Positions 54,395 to 63,131 of a stretch of 64,000 bases of DNA are shown here, piece after piece. The stretch lies in contig NZ_JAHEOJ010000024.1 of assembly GCF_018595715.1 (NCBI RefSeq), positions 186,001-250,000 on the forward strand, given 5' to 3'. The first letter of the stretch is position 1. Each line of letters starts with the position of its first letter. This DNA comes from Glaciecola sp. XM2 (GTDB lineage Bacteria > Pseudomonadota > Gammaproteobacteria > Enterobacterales > Alteromonadaceae). The translations under genes were made by a program, and so were the position numbers. The notes under the pieces are model-generated. The model searched no databases. It saw nothing but the letters and a program-made list of their open reading frames with translations, and had not been told where the DNA came from.

Positions 54395-55704
54395 TTAGCA
54401 GATGTTGACAGGCGGCCGTAGTAATACACAAAGTGGCCGCCTAATCCCAGCCCCCTAAAGCCTAAAAATACCAGCATCGCGAACCACAAAGCTTGATTAC
54501 CATAAGCGCTTAACACAACGTAGCTTGGTAAAAAGCCCAGCAAGGTGCTCATCAGCATATTGTTTCGCATACTTTTACCTTGGGTCATGCCAACATAAAC
54601 ACCGTCAAACAAAAAGCACCAATGCGCTACAAGTGGCAGGGCAATAATCACCCAAACATATTGCTGGGCGGCCACGATGAGTTCTGCTTGGTTGGTAAGC
54701 AAGCGCATAATGTCTTGCGAAAATATCCAAAATATCAAACTATAAATAACGGCAACAATACTCGACCAAATCAATCCAATCTTTACTTGGGTAATAAGTG
54801 CTTTAGTGTTCTTCTTCCCATGTTGCTCTCCGACTAACGATTCAACTGCATTAGCAATCCCGTCTAAACCAAGCGCAATGAGTGCAAAAAACTGCATCAA
54901 AATGGCGTTTATGGCAGCCGCTTGCGTGCCAAATTGAGCGCCTCTTAATACTATAAAGGCTATGGTGAATTGAAGGGCAAGATTGCGCACCAACATATCG
55001 GTATTCAATGACAGCAAAGGTTTTAGTTGTGCGAATGAAAGCCACGCTTTGCGCATATACAAGTGATGATGACGGGTGTGAATAATCCAAAGTGCCGCTA
55101 GCGTCATACTATATTCGGCAATCACTGTGCCTAAGGCAACCCCCTCAACGCCCAGTCCTAAGAGATAAACCAAGGCAAGGCTTGCGGCAATATTAATTAG
55201 GTTAACAAACACTTGTAGCATCAGGATAAGCCGGCCTCGCTGTTGACCAATCAAATATCCGATAAGTGCTAAATTAATAAGCGCAGCAGGCGCGCCCCAC
55301 ACACGCACGGCAAAATAAGCTGACGTGCTTTGTGCAACGTTCACTTCAACTTGAGAAAGCCACAAACCCGCCTGTAACAGAGGCGTTTGCAATATGAGTA
55401 AAGCCCCCGCTAACACCAGCGCTAAAAATCCACCCTGAGCAAGCGTTTTACAACGCTCCTCCTCCGATTTAGCAATCGCTTGGGCACTTAGGCCGGTCAT
55501 CGACATTTTCAAAAAGCCGCACACCCAATATACTTGGGTTAAAATCAGACTTGCAATGGCGGCACCCGCCAAAAAGTGCATACCATCCATTCGCCCCAAA
55601 ATTGCCGTATCTACTAAGCCAAGCAGAGGTGTAGTAATATTGGCTAATATAAGCGGGATCGCGATGCTTAGCAGTGCGATGTGTGGGTGTTTTGCTTGGG
55701 TCAA
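54391..55704 (-). CDS. MATE family efflux transporter, DinF-like
   Basis: A 437-residue inner-membrane transporter with about 12 predicted helices. The DinF-type MATE pattern starts [20 protein letters not shown] followed by [12 protein letters not shown]. Other features are the second-half repeat, with [20 protein letters not shown] and [20 protein letters not shown], which match the DinF branch. These transporters expel drugs or metabolites using H+ or Na+ gradients; the substrate is unknown. It diverges from the deacetylase gene and meets nfuA tail to tail. Confidence 0.92.
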   Translation of the reverse strand: MTQAKHPHIALLSIAIPLILANITTPLLGLVDTAILGRMDGMHFLAGAAIASLILTQVYWVCGFLKMSMTGLSAQAIAKSEEERCKTLAQGGFLALVLAGALLILQTPLLQAGLWLSQVEVNVAQSTSAYFAVRVWGAPAALINLALIGYLIGQQRGRLILMLQVFVNLINIAASLALVYLLGLGVEGVALGTVIAEYSMTLAALWIIHTRHHHLYMRKAWLSFAQLKPLLSLNTDMLVRNLALQFTIAFIVLRGAQFGTQAAAINAILMQFFALIALGLDGIANAVESLVGEQHGKKNTKALITQVKIGLIWSSIVAVIYSLIFWIFSQDIMRLLTNQAELIVAAQQYVWVIIALPLVAHWCFLFDGVYVGMTQGKSMRNNMLMSTLLGFLPSYVVLSAYGNQALWFAMLVFLGFRGLGLGGHFVYYYGRLSTSAN

Positions 55705-55742
55705 AATGTATCGGTTACCTAAATATAAAGAGGTTGTATAGT

Positions 55743-56801
55743 ATGTTGCGTCACGTATGTATATGGATAGTGTACAGTAGTTTAGTGCTTAGCTTTGCGA
55801 GTTTTGCACAAAAACCGCAGGTAGTTGCTTTGCAATATCACCATGTTGCTACCAACACGCCTGCGGTGACGTCGGTTACACCCGAAGTATTTCGTGAGCA
55901 TATGGAGTATCTTAACGAGCACCATACAGTGATACGCTTAAAAGACGCCCTTGAGGCAATACAACAGGGAAATCAACTTCCACAAAATGCCATTGCCATC
56001 ACCTTTGATGACGGCTACCTCAATATTCTAGAAAATGGCCATCCAATCTTGGCTGAATTTAACTTTCCTTATACCGTGTTTATAAACCCGCTTAGTATTG
56101 CCCAGCGACGAGATCAACTGAATTGGGAGCAACTAAAAGAGATGCAGCCCCTCGCTGACTTTGCAAACCATACCCTTGATCACCTGCACTTGCTACAACG
56201 AGAAAATGACGAAACACAGCAAGCATGGCTTAACCGCGTGATGCAAAACATTTTAGAGGCCGAAGACATACTCGAGCAACGGCTAGGCTATAGCTATCGA
56301 TGGTTAGCCTATCCCTTCGGTGAATATAACGAAGCCCTTCAAGCAGCGCTGGCGAAAGAAGGGTTTGTCGGGTTTGGTCAGCAATCTGGGGTGATTAGCG
56401 CGCACAGTGACTTCACCGCATTACCGCGCTTTCCATCATCTGGCCGCTATGCCAATTTAGACACGTTAAAAGTTAAAATGGCGGCCATATCTATGCCTGT
56501 TGCTCGCGTTAACCCATCGGATAACCAGCGCGAATTGCATTCAAAGCTTGATGCTTTGACCATTGAACTGCTGCCTGGTCAAGACGACCTGCGGGTAGAT
56601 GCATTTGCCTGTTTCTTTGGAGGAGAGCGTATTGTGCCGAACGTTGATGGGAACAAGCTAACTATCGCGCTTAATCATCAATTCAAGGCTGGGCGCGCTC
56701 GGGTGAATTGCACTGCGCCAAGTCGCTCACAAGCTTCGCGGTTTTACTGGCATTCAGTTCCGTTTTTTACGCCAACCGAAAAAGGCATATACCTCGACTA
56801 G
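55743..56801 (+). CDS. Secreted polysaccharide deacetylase family protein
   Basis: A precursor of about 352 residues with a signal peptide (CIWIVYSSLVLSFASFA, about 5-22). The NodB-like domain shows motif 1 ITFDDGYLNILENG (near 90), motif 2 FANHTLDHLHLL (His-x(3)-His) and motif 3 RWLAYPFGEYNEAL. The start VVALQYHHVATNTPAVTSVT matches the family often found with PgaB-type enzymes. The C-terminal third is beta-rich and unassigned. The ATG at 55743 is preferred over 55674, which lies inside the divergent MATE gene. The stop overlaps the GNAT gene by four bases. Confidence 0.88.
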   Translation: MLRHVCIWIVYSSLVLSFASFAQKPQVVALQYHHVATNTPAVTSVTPEVFREHMEYLNEHHTVIRLKDALEAIQQGNQLPQNAIAITFDDGYLNILENGHPILAEFNFPYTVFINPLSIAQRRDQLNWEQLKEMQPLADFANHTLDHLHLLQRENDETQQAWLNRVMQNILEAEDILEQRLGYSYRWLAYPFGEYNEALQAALAKEGFVGFGQQSGVISAHSDFTALPRFPSSGRYANLDTLKVKMAAISMPVARVNPSDNQRELHSKLDALTIELLPGQDDLRVDAFACFFGGERIVPNVDGNKLTIALNHQFKAGRARVNCTAPSRSQASRFYWHSVPFFTPTEKGIYLD

Positions 56802-57397
56802 CCGAGGGCCTTACGCATACGCAAAAAGTGTTGGTCATTTATGGGAGTCTCGCTTTTATGCACAACAGCAAACTCCCATTGTTGATAAAAGCGGATCGCT
56901 CGATGATTTTGTTCAGCTACATCGAGCACTAAATATGCTTTATCACGCACGTTAGCGATTTCAATCGCATACGCCATGAGCTGACTGCCCACCTGTTGTC
57001 CTTGCCAGTGGGGGGAAACGGAAAAATGTCCAATACAGATCTCATCGTCTAGCGGCGCTGGAAAAGTGGATACAAGCGCATGATTTACCTTAAGAACGTG
57101 AGCAATTTGAGAGGGACTTAAATATGCTCGTAAACTACGGATTGTTGCATCTCGAAACACATCAGGCATATTGCTATGCCATAAACTCATACATCCTATA
57201 ACGTCTTTACCATTGCACGCTACGTGGTGACGAGTGGCACTATATTGACCATCATCTTGTGCACATGCCAATTGCAAATAGGCTTGAGCATTTGCTCGTG
57301 ACAAAAACAAAAAAGGCAGCAATGTAGGAGCTGAGGCCAAAATTAGCGGCACAAGACGCGGTGCGTCTTGAACAATACCGGCGCGCAGCTCCAGCAT
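56798..57397 (-). CDS. GNAT family N-acetyltransferase
   Basis: A 199-residue GNAT acetyltransferase. The acetyl-CoA binding motif is IGHFSVSPHWQGQQVGSQLM (Q-x-x-G-x-G/S) near residue 140, followed by AYLVLDVAEQNHRAIRFYQQ then WEFAVV. The substrate cannot be told. The N-terminal half (RAGIVQDAPRLVPLILASAP) is family-typical for acetyltransferases with helical lids. It lies nine bases downstream of the SCO gene on the same strand and may share its transcript, although it has no known role in oxidase assembly. Confidence 0.85.
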   Translation of the reverse strand: MLELRAGIVQDAPRLVPLILASAPTLLPFLFLSRANAQAYLQLACAQDDGQYSATRHHVACNGKDVIGCMSLWHSNMPDVFRDATIRSLRAYLSPSQIAHVLKVNHALVSTFPAPLDDEICIGHFSVSPHWQGQQVGSQLMAYAIEIANVRDKAYLVLDVAEQNHRAIRFYQQWEFAVVHKSETPINDQHFLRMRKALG

Positions 57398-57405
57398 GAA
57401 AAGTA

Positions 57406-58068
57406 CTAGGAGCTGGCGTTTAGCAAGATTGGCATATCGGTCAACACTTGTTGTACATCGCTGATAGCAAGTTGACCCGGCACGTGTTTAGGCTTGAAAC
57501 GGCCAATGATATTACCGTCTGGATTAATCACAACAATGGATGCACTGTGATCAACAAGGTAGTTGGGGTTATCGGTACTTTCCGAAATCGCGTACATCAT
57601 GCCCATGCTGCGCACCAACGGAAACAATGTGCTATGCGGTCCGGTGGTAGCAATGAAATCGTCGTTAAAGTAACTAACGTACTCATTTAAGCGTTCAACC
57701 GTATCGCGCTTAGGATCAACAGACAAGAACCACACTTGTAGCGGTGTATTGCTGACCTTTTCTTGTAACTGTGGGTAAACATTATTGATTTCAGCAAGGG
57801 TTACCGGACAAATATCTGGGCAAAACGTATAACCGACAAAGGCGAGGGTCCATTTTCCTTTGAGCTGATCGTTACTCATATTGGTGCCATCGTGCTTACT
57901 CAACTCAAAGTCGACTAAGGCGCGCGGCTCTGGATACCAATTCAAATATTCGGTTTGTGTGGATAAATCTGCGTCACTTTCAAAGTCAGGCGGCGCGATT
58001 GTAAGCGCTAAGTATACCCCTAGCGCCAGCGCTAGCACGGCAATCAAACCAATCCATTTCTGCTGCAT
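57406..58068 (-). CDS. SCO1/SenC family copper chaperone
   Basis: SCO proteins deliver copper to the CuA site of cytochrome c oxidase subunit II. The 220-residue protein has an N-terminal membrane anchor (IGLIAVLALALGVYLAL) and a thioredoxin-like periplasmic domain. The copper ligands are visible: CxxxC in YTFCPDICPVTLAEI near residue 95, and His in LVDHSASIVVINPDG near 185. FLSVDPKRDTVERLNEYVSY is the usual middle motif. It is the last assembly gene of the oxidase cluster. Confidence 0.94.
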   Translation of the reverse strand: MQQKWIGLIAVLALALGVYLALTIAPPDFESDADLSTQTEYLNWYPEPRALVDFELSKHDGTNMSNDQLKGKWTLAFVGYTFCPDICPVTLAEINNVYPQLQEKVSNTPLQVWFLSVDPKRDTVERLNEYVSYFNDDFIATTGPHSTLFPLVRSMGMMYAISESTDNPNYLVDHSASIVVINPDGNIIGRFKPKHVPGQLAISDVQQVLTDMPILLNASS

Positions 58069-58127
58069 GGTAAATTACTCCATTCCCATTAGATTACTTA
58101 AGACATTTACCTTACGAAAAATGTTCC

Positions 58128-59024
58128 CTAAATATAATGGTCTATTAGTAAAATAACAAACAATAACATCAGGTGTAGAATGGAAAACTTAAATGTGTCC
58201 ATGGCGGTGCTCGGCGTGGGTTTAAATTTAAGTTTAAGTGCCATATACAAGAAATAGGCATTTAAGATGCTTGAGCCGACTAAATAAAGGCCACCGCTCA
58301 TGCCGACTAAATAAGGCAGAACGCACACAGCACATAGTAGTAAGGTATATAAAACTACGCAGGTCTTGGTAAAATCTACACCATGCGTGTTAGGCAACAT
58401 AGGGATGTTGGCTTTTGCATAGTCTTTTTCGCGATGAATGGCCAAGGCCCAAAAATGCGGCGGCGTCCATGTGAAAATGATCAACACTAGCAACAAACCA
58501 TAAGCGTGTATTTCACCGGTAACTGCGGTCCATCCTAATAGCGGAGGAGCAGCACCTGCAAGGCCACCAATCACGATGTTTTGCGGCGTCGCGCGCTTTA
58601 GATACATGGTATATACGACCGCATACCCCACTAAGCTTGCAAGGGTTAGCCACGCGGTTAACATGTTCACAAATACCGCCAAAGCGATAAACCCTGTCAC
58701 GGCTAAAACCGCAGCAAAGACGAGTGCGCGCTGTATCGACACTTTGCCTCTAGCTACCGGTCGGTTAAAAGTACGCGCCATGATGCTGTCAATACGATGG
58801 TCAACCACGTGATTAACCACTGCCGCAGCACTAGAAAGCATGCCAATGCCGAACATACCTGCAACTAATATAACCGGCTCAACCCATCCGGAGGTAGCCA
58901 AGCACATGCCCACCAACGCAGTTAATAACAAGAGCATGACTACGCGTGGCTTGGTCAATTCATAATAGTCTCGCCATGTAGTGACTGACTGTGTGCTTGC
59001 GGCCGCGGCCATCGACTTACTCAT
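58128..59024 (-). CDS. cyoE: Protohaem IX farnesyltransferase (haem O synthase)
   Basis: This UbiA-type prenyltransferase adds a farnesyl group to haem B, the first step to haem O and haem A. The 298-residue protein has about eight or nine membrane helices. The first Asp-rich motif is [20 protein letters not shown] (N-x3-D-x3-D) and the second region is [20 protein letters not shown] then LPNTHG. The gene follows ctaA, which uses its product. An upstream segment rich in Ala precedes [14 protein letters not shown]. Confidence 0.94.
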   Translation of the reverse strand: MSKSMAAAASTQSVTTWRDYYELTKPRVVMLLLLTALVGMCLATSGWVEPVILVAGMFGIGMLSSAAAVVNHVVDHRIDSIMARTFNRPVARGKVSIQRALVFAAVLAVTGFIALAVFVNMLTAWLTLASLVGYAVVYTMYLKRATPQNIVIGGLAGAAPPLLGWTAVTGEIHAYGLLLVLIIFTWTPPHFWALAIHREKDYAKANIPMLPNTHGVDFTKTCVVLYTLLLCAVCVLPYLVGMSGGLYLVGSSILNAYFLYMALKLKFKPTPSTAMDTFKFSILHLMLLFVILLIDHYI

Positions 59025-59071
59025 TGTATTCTCCCTGATGCCGCTGCGTTACCAGCCACATCATCTTCTTA

Positions 59072-60055
59072 TTAATATTTTCTGTACATAGTATAGGTCA
59101 ACAATACCATCACGAGTAGCAAACATGCGGCAACGGCGTTATGCAAAGTGGCGACGGTTAGCGGCAGCATGTAGACAACATTGCTGATCCCCAGTCCAAC
59201 TTGTACAGTTAAAACACCCAACATCACCACAACCAACCGTTTTATGAGTGCCGAATGAGAGCGAGTGAATAACATAAAGGCAAACCAAGCCAAATAAGCA
59301 ACGGTGACGATCGCACCAAAGCGGTGAAGTACATGCATGGTGACGCGCTCTTCGTGACTGTGTACGCCAAACTCATAGTTTTCTGCAGCAGGCACACTAA
59401 AGGCGCCAGCAAAATCTAGCTTACCAACCCAGTCGCCTTCACAAATTGGTAACTCAGTACAAACAAGCGAGGCATAATTTGCAGACGTCCAACCACCTAG
59501 GGCGATTTGCCATACCACTATGGCAATGCCAAGGGCGCCAAATTTGGCTAAGCTGCGAATACGGGTATCACCCCCGGGTATTCGGTAAGGGGTCATGCGC
59601 AGGTAGAGTAAAAATAAGCATGACAGTACCGTGAAGCCGCCTAAAAGGTGCGCCATTACAACCACCGGCAGTAGGTTGAGGGTCACCGTCCACATACCCA
59701 GCATACCTTGAAAACTTACCAGTAATAATAAAATGACAGGTAGCTTGAAAGGCGCAACTTTTCCCTGAGACTTTTTGACGATGGCAGAAACTGCAATCAG
59801 CAAAATGATAAACCCTAAGGCGGCGGCAAAATAACGGTGGATCATTTCGTTCCACGCCTTTTCAGCCTCCACCGGACGCTCAGGAAAGGCCTGATTAGCG
59901 GCAAGTATTTGTTCTTCTGCTTTTGGCACGGTTACAAGACCATAACACCCTGGCCAATCAGGGCAGCCTAAACCGGCATCGGTTAGGCGAGTGTATGCGC
60001 CTAGCACGATGACAAATAAGGCTAAAAATATGCTTAACAGCACCAACTTTTTCAT
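59072..60055 (-). CDS. ctaA: Haem A synthase (COX15/CtaA)
   Basis: CtaA oxidises the C8 methyl of haem O to a formyl group, giving haem A for aa3-type oxidases. The 327-residue membrane protein has about eight helices and begins with the COX15 signature LGAYTRLTDAGLGCPDWPGC then YG. The haem-ligand His residues lie in MIHRYFAA, VMAHLLGGF, VLHRFGAI and LHNAVAACL. A two-Cys periplasmic loop (CTELPICEGDW) is present. It is cotranscribed with cyoE. Confidence 0.94.
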   Translation of the reverse strand: MKKLVLLSIFLALFVIVLGAYTRLTDAGLGCPDWPGCYGLVTVPKAEEQILAANQAFPERPVEAEKAWNEMIHRYFAAALGFIILLIAVSAIVKKSQGKVAPFKLPVILLLLVSFQGMLGMWTVTLNLLPVVVMAHLLGGFTVLSCLFLLYLRMTPYRIPGGDTRIRSLAKFGALGIAIVVWQIALGGWTSANYASLVCTELPICEGDWVGKLDFAGAFSVPAAENYEFGVHSHEERVTMHVLHRFGAIVTVAYLAWFAFMLFTRSHSALIKRLVVVMLGVLTVQVGLGISNVVYMLPLTVATLHNAVAACLLLVMVLLTYTMYRKY

Positions 60056-60076
60056 TTTATTATTATGTCCTGTTGC

Positions 60077-60640
60077 TTAACCGATGCGAGAGAGCTTTAG
60101 TAATTTCTTAATATCCGCCAACATGTCGCGACTGTCCATGATGGCTTGCTCTTCGTCAGGCGTATTCGGGTATTTTAAAACAATGTTATTTAAAGTATCT
60201 GCGATAAAAATAGCATTTACACTTTCATCTTTAAACACTTTATTTACATTTTCTTTTTGTTGTTGTAACACTTGCGTGGCACTTATCTCAGCGATTTTCG
60301 TTAGCGCACTTTGATCGCTTGTTTCGGTCGCAATAAACACCGCATTTACCCGGTCTGATTCACGGCCGATGGCAGTTTTTACTTGATTGATGCTGTAAAT
60401 TGCATTGTCACATGCAGCATCACACATTGCTGGAATGACATATAAAAAATGCCATTTCGTTTCAGCGCCCTGCAACAAGTCTTGGGCTTCAATAATTGGG
60501 TCGAGTAGTTGACCACGATTGGTGGACGCCTTGTTAAACCAATCGTTCTCAAGGGCGATTTTAGCCATGATCACCGGAACGATGAATGCGATGATTAATA
60601 AAATAAAGCTTAGTTTTCCGGCTTTTTTGTCTATTGCCAT
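60077..60640 (-). CDS. Membrane-anchored protein of the oxidase cluster, SCO-like CxxxC
   Basis: A 187-residue protein with one N-terminal membrane helix (LSFILLIIAFIVPVIMAKIAL) and a periplasmic domain. Residues WHFLYVIPAMCDAACDNAIY carry a CxxxC, the spacing of SCO copper sites, and the following VNAVFIATE looks like a thioredoxin-fold strand. No His ligand of the SCO type is obvious. In Alteromonadales and relatives such a gene lies regularly between SURF1 and ctaA, so it probably takes part in oxidase assembly. The name and exact role are unknown. Confidence 0.72.
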   Translation of the reverse strand: MAIDKKAGKLSFILLIIAFIVPVIMAKIALENDWFNKASTNRGQLLDPIIEAQDLLQGAETKWHFLYVIPAMCDAACDNAIYSINQVKTAIGRESDRVNAVFIATETSDQSALTKIAEISATQVLQQQKENVNKVFKDESVNAIFIADTLNNIVLKYPNTPDEEQAIMDSRDMLADIKKLLKLSRIG

Positions 60641-60643
60641 GAT

Positions 60644-61360
60644 TTAGTCCTGACGTCCTTGCATTGTTTTAATTGCAGTTAATAAAAATACGGTAAGCCC
60701 AGCTATCCCGAGCCCGAACCATTGAATAGCATATCCTAGGTGACGCTCTGGAGCCATTACTACGACCTGCCAATCACGCACAAAATTAGCGTCAGGTGAT
60801 GGGTCAAGGCGCAGAGTAAAAGGTAACACATCTCTGCCAAGGTGTTGCTCAATTTCAGTAAAATCAATTTGCTGCATGAGCACCGGAAAACGACCGTAGT
60901 TGAAATTTGTTTCATTGATTAACGTGTTGTCTTGAGGAACATATATTCGTCCAAGATGCTGCTGCGTGAAAGGCAACAGTACACGCGGTAGTTCATCGCG
61001 TGAGCCTGTACCCGGCACCCAGCCGAGATTCACCATGACCATGTCGTAATCGGTGATCACCGGTACTAACACTTCATAACCAGCAACTCCGTTTTTCAGC
61101 CGATTATCGATATAAAAGAGTTCATCGCGAAGTTCTCCTGTGATCTGTAAAGGAAAGTCAACGAAGGCGTCTGGATCGTTTACAACGTCTGATAGGTATA
61201 AAGGGTTAGCGTCTTGGCGGCTTTCAATCTGAGCGAGACGTGCTTCTTTTTGTTGTTTGCGGTCGAGTTGCCAAAAGCCAAGAAAAAACATAATGACAAT
61301 ACAACATAGAGCGACTAAGGTAACTAAAATCGTCAGTCTATTGGTATTACGAAACAGCAT
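60644..61360 (-). CDS. SURF1 family oxidase assembly protein
   Basis: SURF1 helps insert haem A into subunit I. The 238-residue protein has two membrane helices, at the N-terminus (ILVTLVALCCIVIMFFLGFW) and the C-terminus (WFGLGIAGLTVFLLTAIKTM), with a soluble domain between. Typical motifs are LGFWQLDRKQQKEARLAQIE, VNLGWVPGTGSRDELPRV and HLGYAIQWFGLG. It is divergent from the small DUF2909 gene and lies within the oxidase cluster. Confidence 0.92.
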   Translation of the reverse strand: MLFRNTNRLTILVTLVALCCIVIMFFLGFWQLDRKQQKEARLAQIESRQDANPLYLSDVVNDPDAFVDFPLQITGELRDELFYIDNRLKNGVAGYEVLVPVITDYDMVMVNLGWVPGTGSRDELPRVLLPFTQQHLGRIYVPQDNTLINETNFNYGRFPVLMQQIDFTEIEQHLGRDVLPFTLRLDPSPDANFVRDWQVVVMAPERHLGYAIQWFGLGIAGLTVFLLTAIKTMQGRQD

Positions 61361-61390
61361 GGTAACAACTTGCCCTAAGGAGATTAAATT

Positions 61391-61600
61391 ATGATGTTTG
61401 TAAAAATAACCCTCGTAGGGCTACTTGTTTTTATGATGGTAAATCTTGCGTTTGCTATGCGTGTCATGCTCAAAGGCGAATCTAATCAAAAAATGAGCAA
61501 GTTTATAGGGCGTCGAGTGTTAGCGTCTGTCATCATTGTCGTCATTGTGCTGATTGCACTTGCGACCGGAGTGATTACGCCAAACCCGCGCCCGTATTAA
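61391..61600 (+). CDS. DUF2909 twin-helix membrane protein
   Basis: A 69-residue protein with two helices: ITLVGLLVFMMVNLAFAMRV and VLASVIIVVIVLIALATGVI, then PNPRPY. This is the DUF2909 family, often annotated as a twin transmembrane protein and found near oxidase genes in gammaproteobacteria. It is on the plus strand, opposite to the rest of the cluster, with AGGAG about five bases before its ATG. It ends three bases from the stop of ctaE. Function unknown. Confidence 0.87.
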   Translation: MMFVKITLVGLLVFMMVNLAFAMRVMLKGESNQKMSKFIGRRVLASVIIVVIVLIALATGVITPNPRPY

Positions 61601-61603
61601 AAC

Positions 61604-62494
61604 TTAGATAATATATACACACACAAACAACATTACCCAAACCACGTCAACAAAGTGCCAATACCAAGCGCCCGCTTGGAAGGCAAAGTGTTCGTCTGAC
61701 GTAAAATGTCCTTTCATGATACGTAAGAACAACACGATTAGAATAATGGTGCCTAACGTTACATGAAGACCATGGAAGCCTGTCAATAAGAAGAAGGTAT
61801 TTCCATAAATACCAGACTGCAGCGTTAATCCTAAGTCACGATAGGCATGCACGTACTCATAACCTTGAAGGCCTAAGAAGATACAGCCAAGCACAATTGT
61901 CAGACCAAGCATTACTTTAAGTTGACCACGCTTGTTCTCTTCAATACCCACATGTGCATAATGCAAAGTGACCGAAGAAACCAACAGAATGATAGTGTTG
62001 TAAAGCGGCAGACCCAACCAGCCCATCGCTTGCGTCTCGGTACCACCTGGCGTTAAGGTAAGTGGCCACATCGCCTCAAAGGCAGGCCATAGGACTTCAT
62101 TGGTCATCGCGTTGTTTGACGCACCACCAAGCCAAGGCACTGCAATCGCACGAGCATAGAACAAGGCGCCAAAGAAGGCTGCGAAAAACATGACTTCTGA
62201 GAAAATAAACCAAAGCATGCCTTGACGATATGAGCGACCAAGCTGTGCACTGTATTTACCACTCATCGACTCATCAATTTGATTTTTGAACCAACCAAAA
62301 ATCATTACAATGAGCATGACTAAGCCGGCAATTAAGGTATAACCACCTAGCCCGGGCTCTTCACGCACGCTCTCTACGACAAAATTCGCTGCGCCAACTG
62401 CTATTAAGAACAATGCAACTGCGCCGACAATCGGCCAGACGCTCTGTTCTGGTACGTAATATTTTTGATATTCTTCTGGTGCTTCTTGAGCCAT
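61604..62494 (-). CDS. ctaE: Cytochrome c oxidase subunit III
   Basis: Subunit III of the aa3-type oxidase; it stabilises the complex and has no redox centre. The 296-residue protein has seven membrane helices. Family motifs: GRSYRQGMLWFIFSEVMFFA, FFLLTGFHGLHVTLGTIILI and the C-terminal WYWHFVDVVWVMLFVCVYII. The gene directly follows ctaG by two bases. The DUF2909 gene converges on it. Subunit II (ctaC) is not in the window and probably lies beyond ctaD. Confidence 0.95.
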   Translation of the reverse strand: MAQEAPEEYQKYYVPEQSVWPIVGAVALFLIAVGAANFVVESVREEPGLGGYTLIAGLVMLIVMIFGWFKNQIDESMSGKYSAQLGRSYRQGMLWFIFSEVMFFAAFFGALFYARAIAVPWLGGASNNAMTNEVLWPAFEAMWPLTLTPGGTETQAMGWLGLPLYNTIILLVSSVTLHYAHVGIEENKRGQLKVMLGLTIVLGCIFLGLQGYEYVHAYRDLGLTLQSGIYGNTFFLLTGFHGLHVTLGTIILIVLFLRIMKGHFTSDEHFAFQAGAWYWHFVDVVWVMLFVCVYII

Positions 62495-62496
62495 GG

Positions 62497-63120
62497 TTAT
62501 CTTCCTAGACTGTTATTTAACGCCACGACTTCTGCTTCATCCGCAGTTGCTGTGATGTCATATAGAGTGTATTGCAGTGTGAAAAAGGTAATGCTATCAG
62601 GTAACTGAGGGTCCACGTAAAACGTCATGGGCATGATGGCCTCTTCACCCGCTTTCAAGGGTTGGTGCCTAAAGCAAAAACATTCGGTTTTATTTATATA
62701 TAATGCAGCCGTTCCCGGAGAGACCGATGGTATCGCTTGAGCGATGATGTCTCTAGACACAGGGTTACGCACATAAAAATCAACTTGCGCCATTTGCCCA
62801 GGATGCACTTCAACACGCTTTGTTTGAGCACTAAACTCCCACGGCATTCCCGAATTGGTGCGAGTAATAAACTCTACCGTGACCATCCGCGAGGTATCAA
62901 TCTCAACCGCTTCATACACCGCAGCTTCATCACTTGTTTTACCATTGATGCCCGTAATTTCACAAAACACTTCATAAAGCGGTACAAGTGCAAAGCCAAA
63001 TCCAAACATACCCACTACCACAAGGAGTAATTTGGTGACGGTCTTACCATGTGCCGCTTCACCAGACGCAGAGGAGTTCTGCGTCTGACTTGTGTTGTTT
63101 TGACTATCGATATCAGCCAC
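62497..63120 (-). CDS. ctaG: Cytochrome c oxidase assembly protein CtaG/Cox11
   Basis: Cox11 delivers copper to the CuB site of subunit I. The 207-residue protein has one membrane anchor (VTKLLLVVVGMFGFGFALVP) followed by LYEVFCEITGINGKT, and a periplasmic immunoglobulin-like domain with VEVHPGQMAQVDFYVRNP. The copper-binding motif is CFCF in YINKTECFCFRHQPLKAGEE. The first 25 residues are a polar, Ser/Gln-rich cytoplasmic tail. It lies between ctaD and ctaE, the usual order. Confidence 0.95.
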   Translation of the reverse strand: MADIDSQNNTSQTQNSSASGEAAHGKTVTKLLLVVVGMFGFGFALVPLYEVFCEITGINGKTSDEAAVYEAVEIDTSRMVTVEFITRTNSGMPWEFSAQTKRVEVHPGQMAQVDFYVRNPVSRDIIAQAIPSVSPGTAALYINKTECFCFRHQPLKAGEEAIMPMTFYVDPQLPDSITFFTLQYTLYDITATADEAEVVALNNSLGR

Positions 63121-63131
63121 GAAGGTTTACC

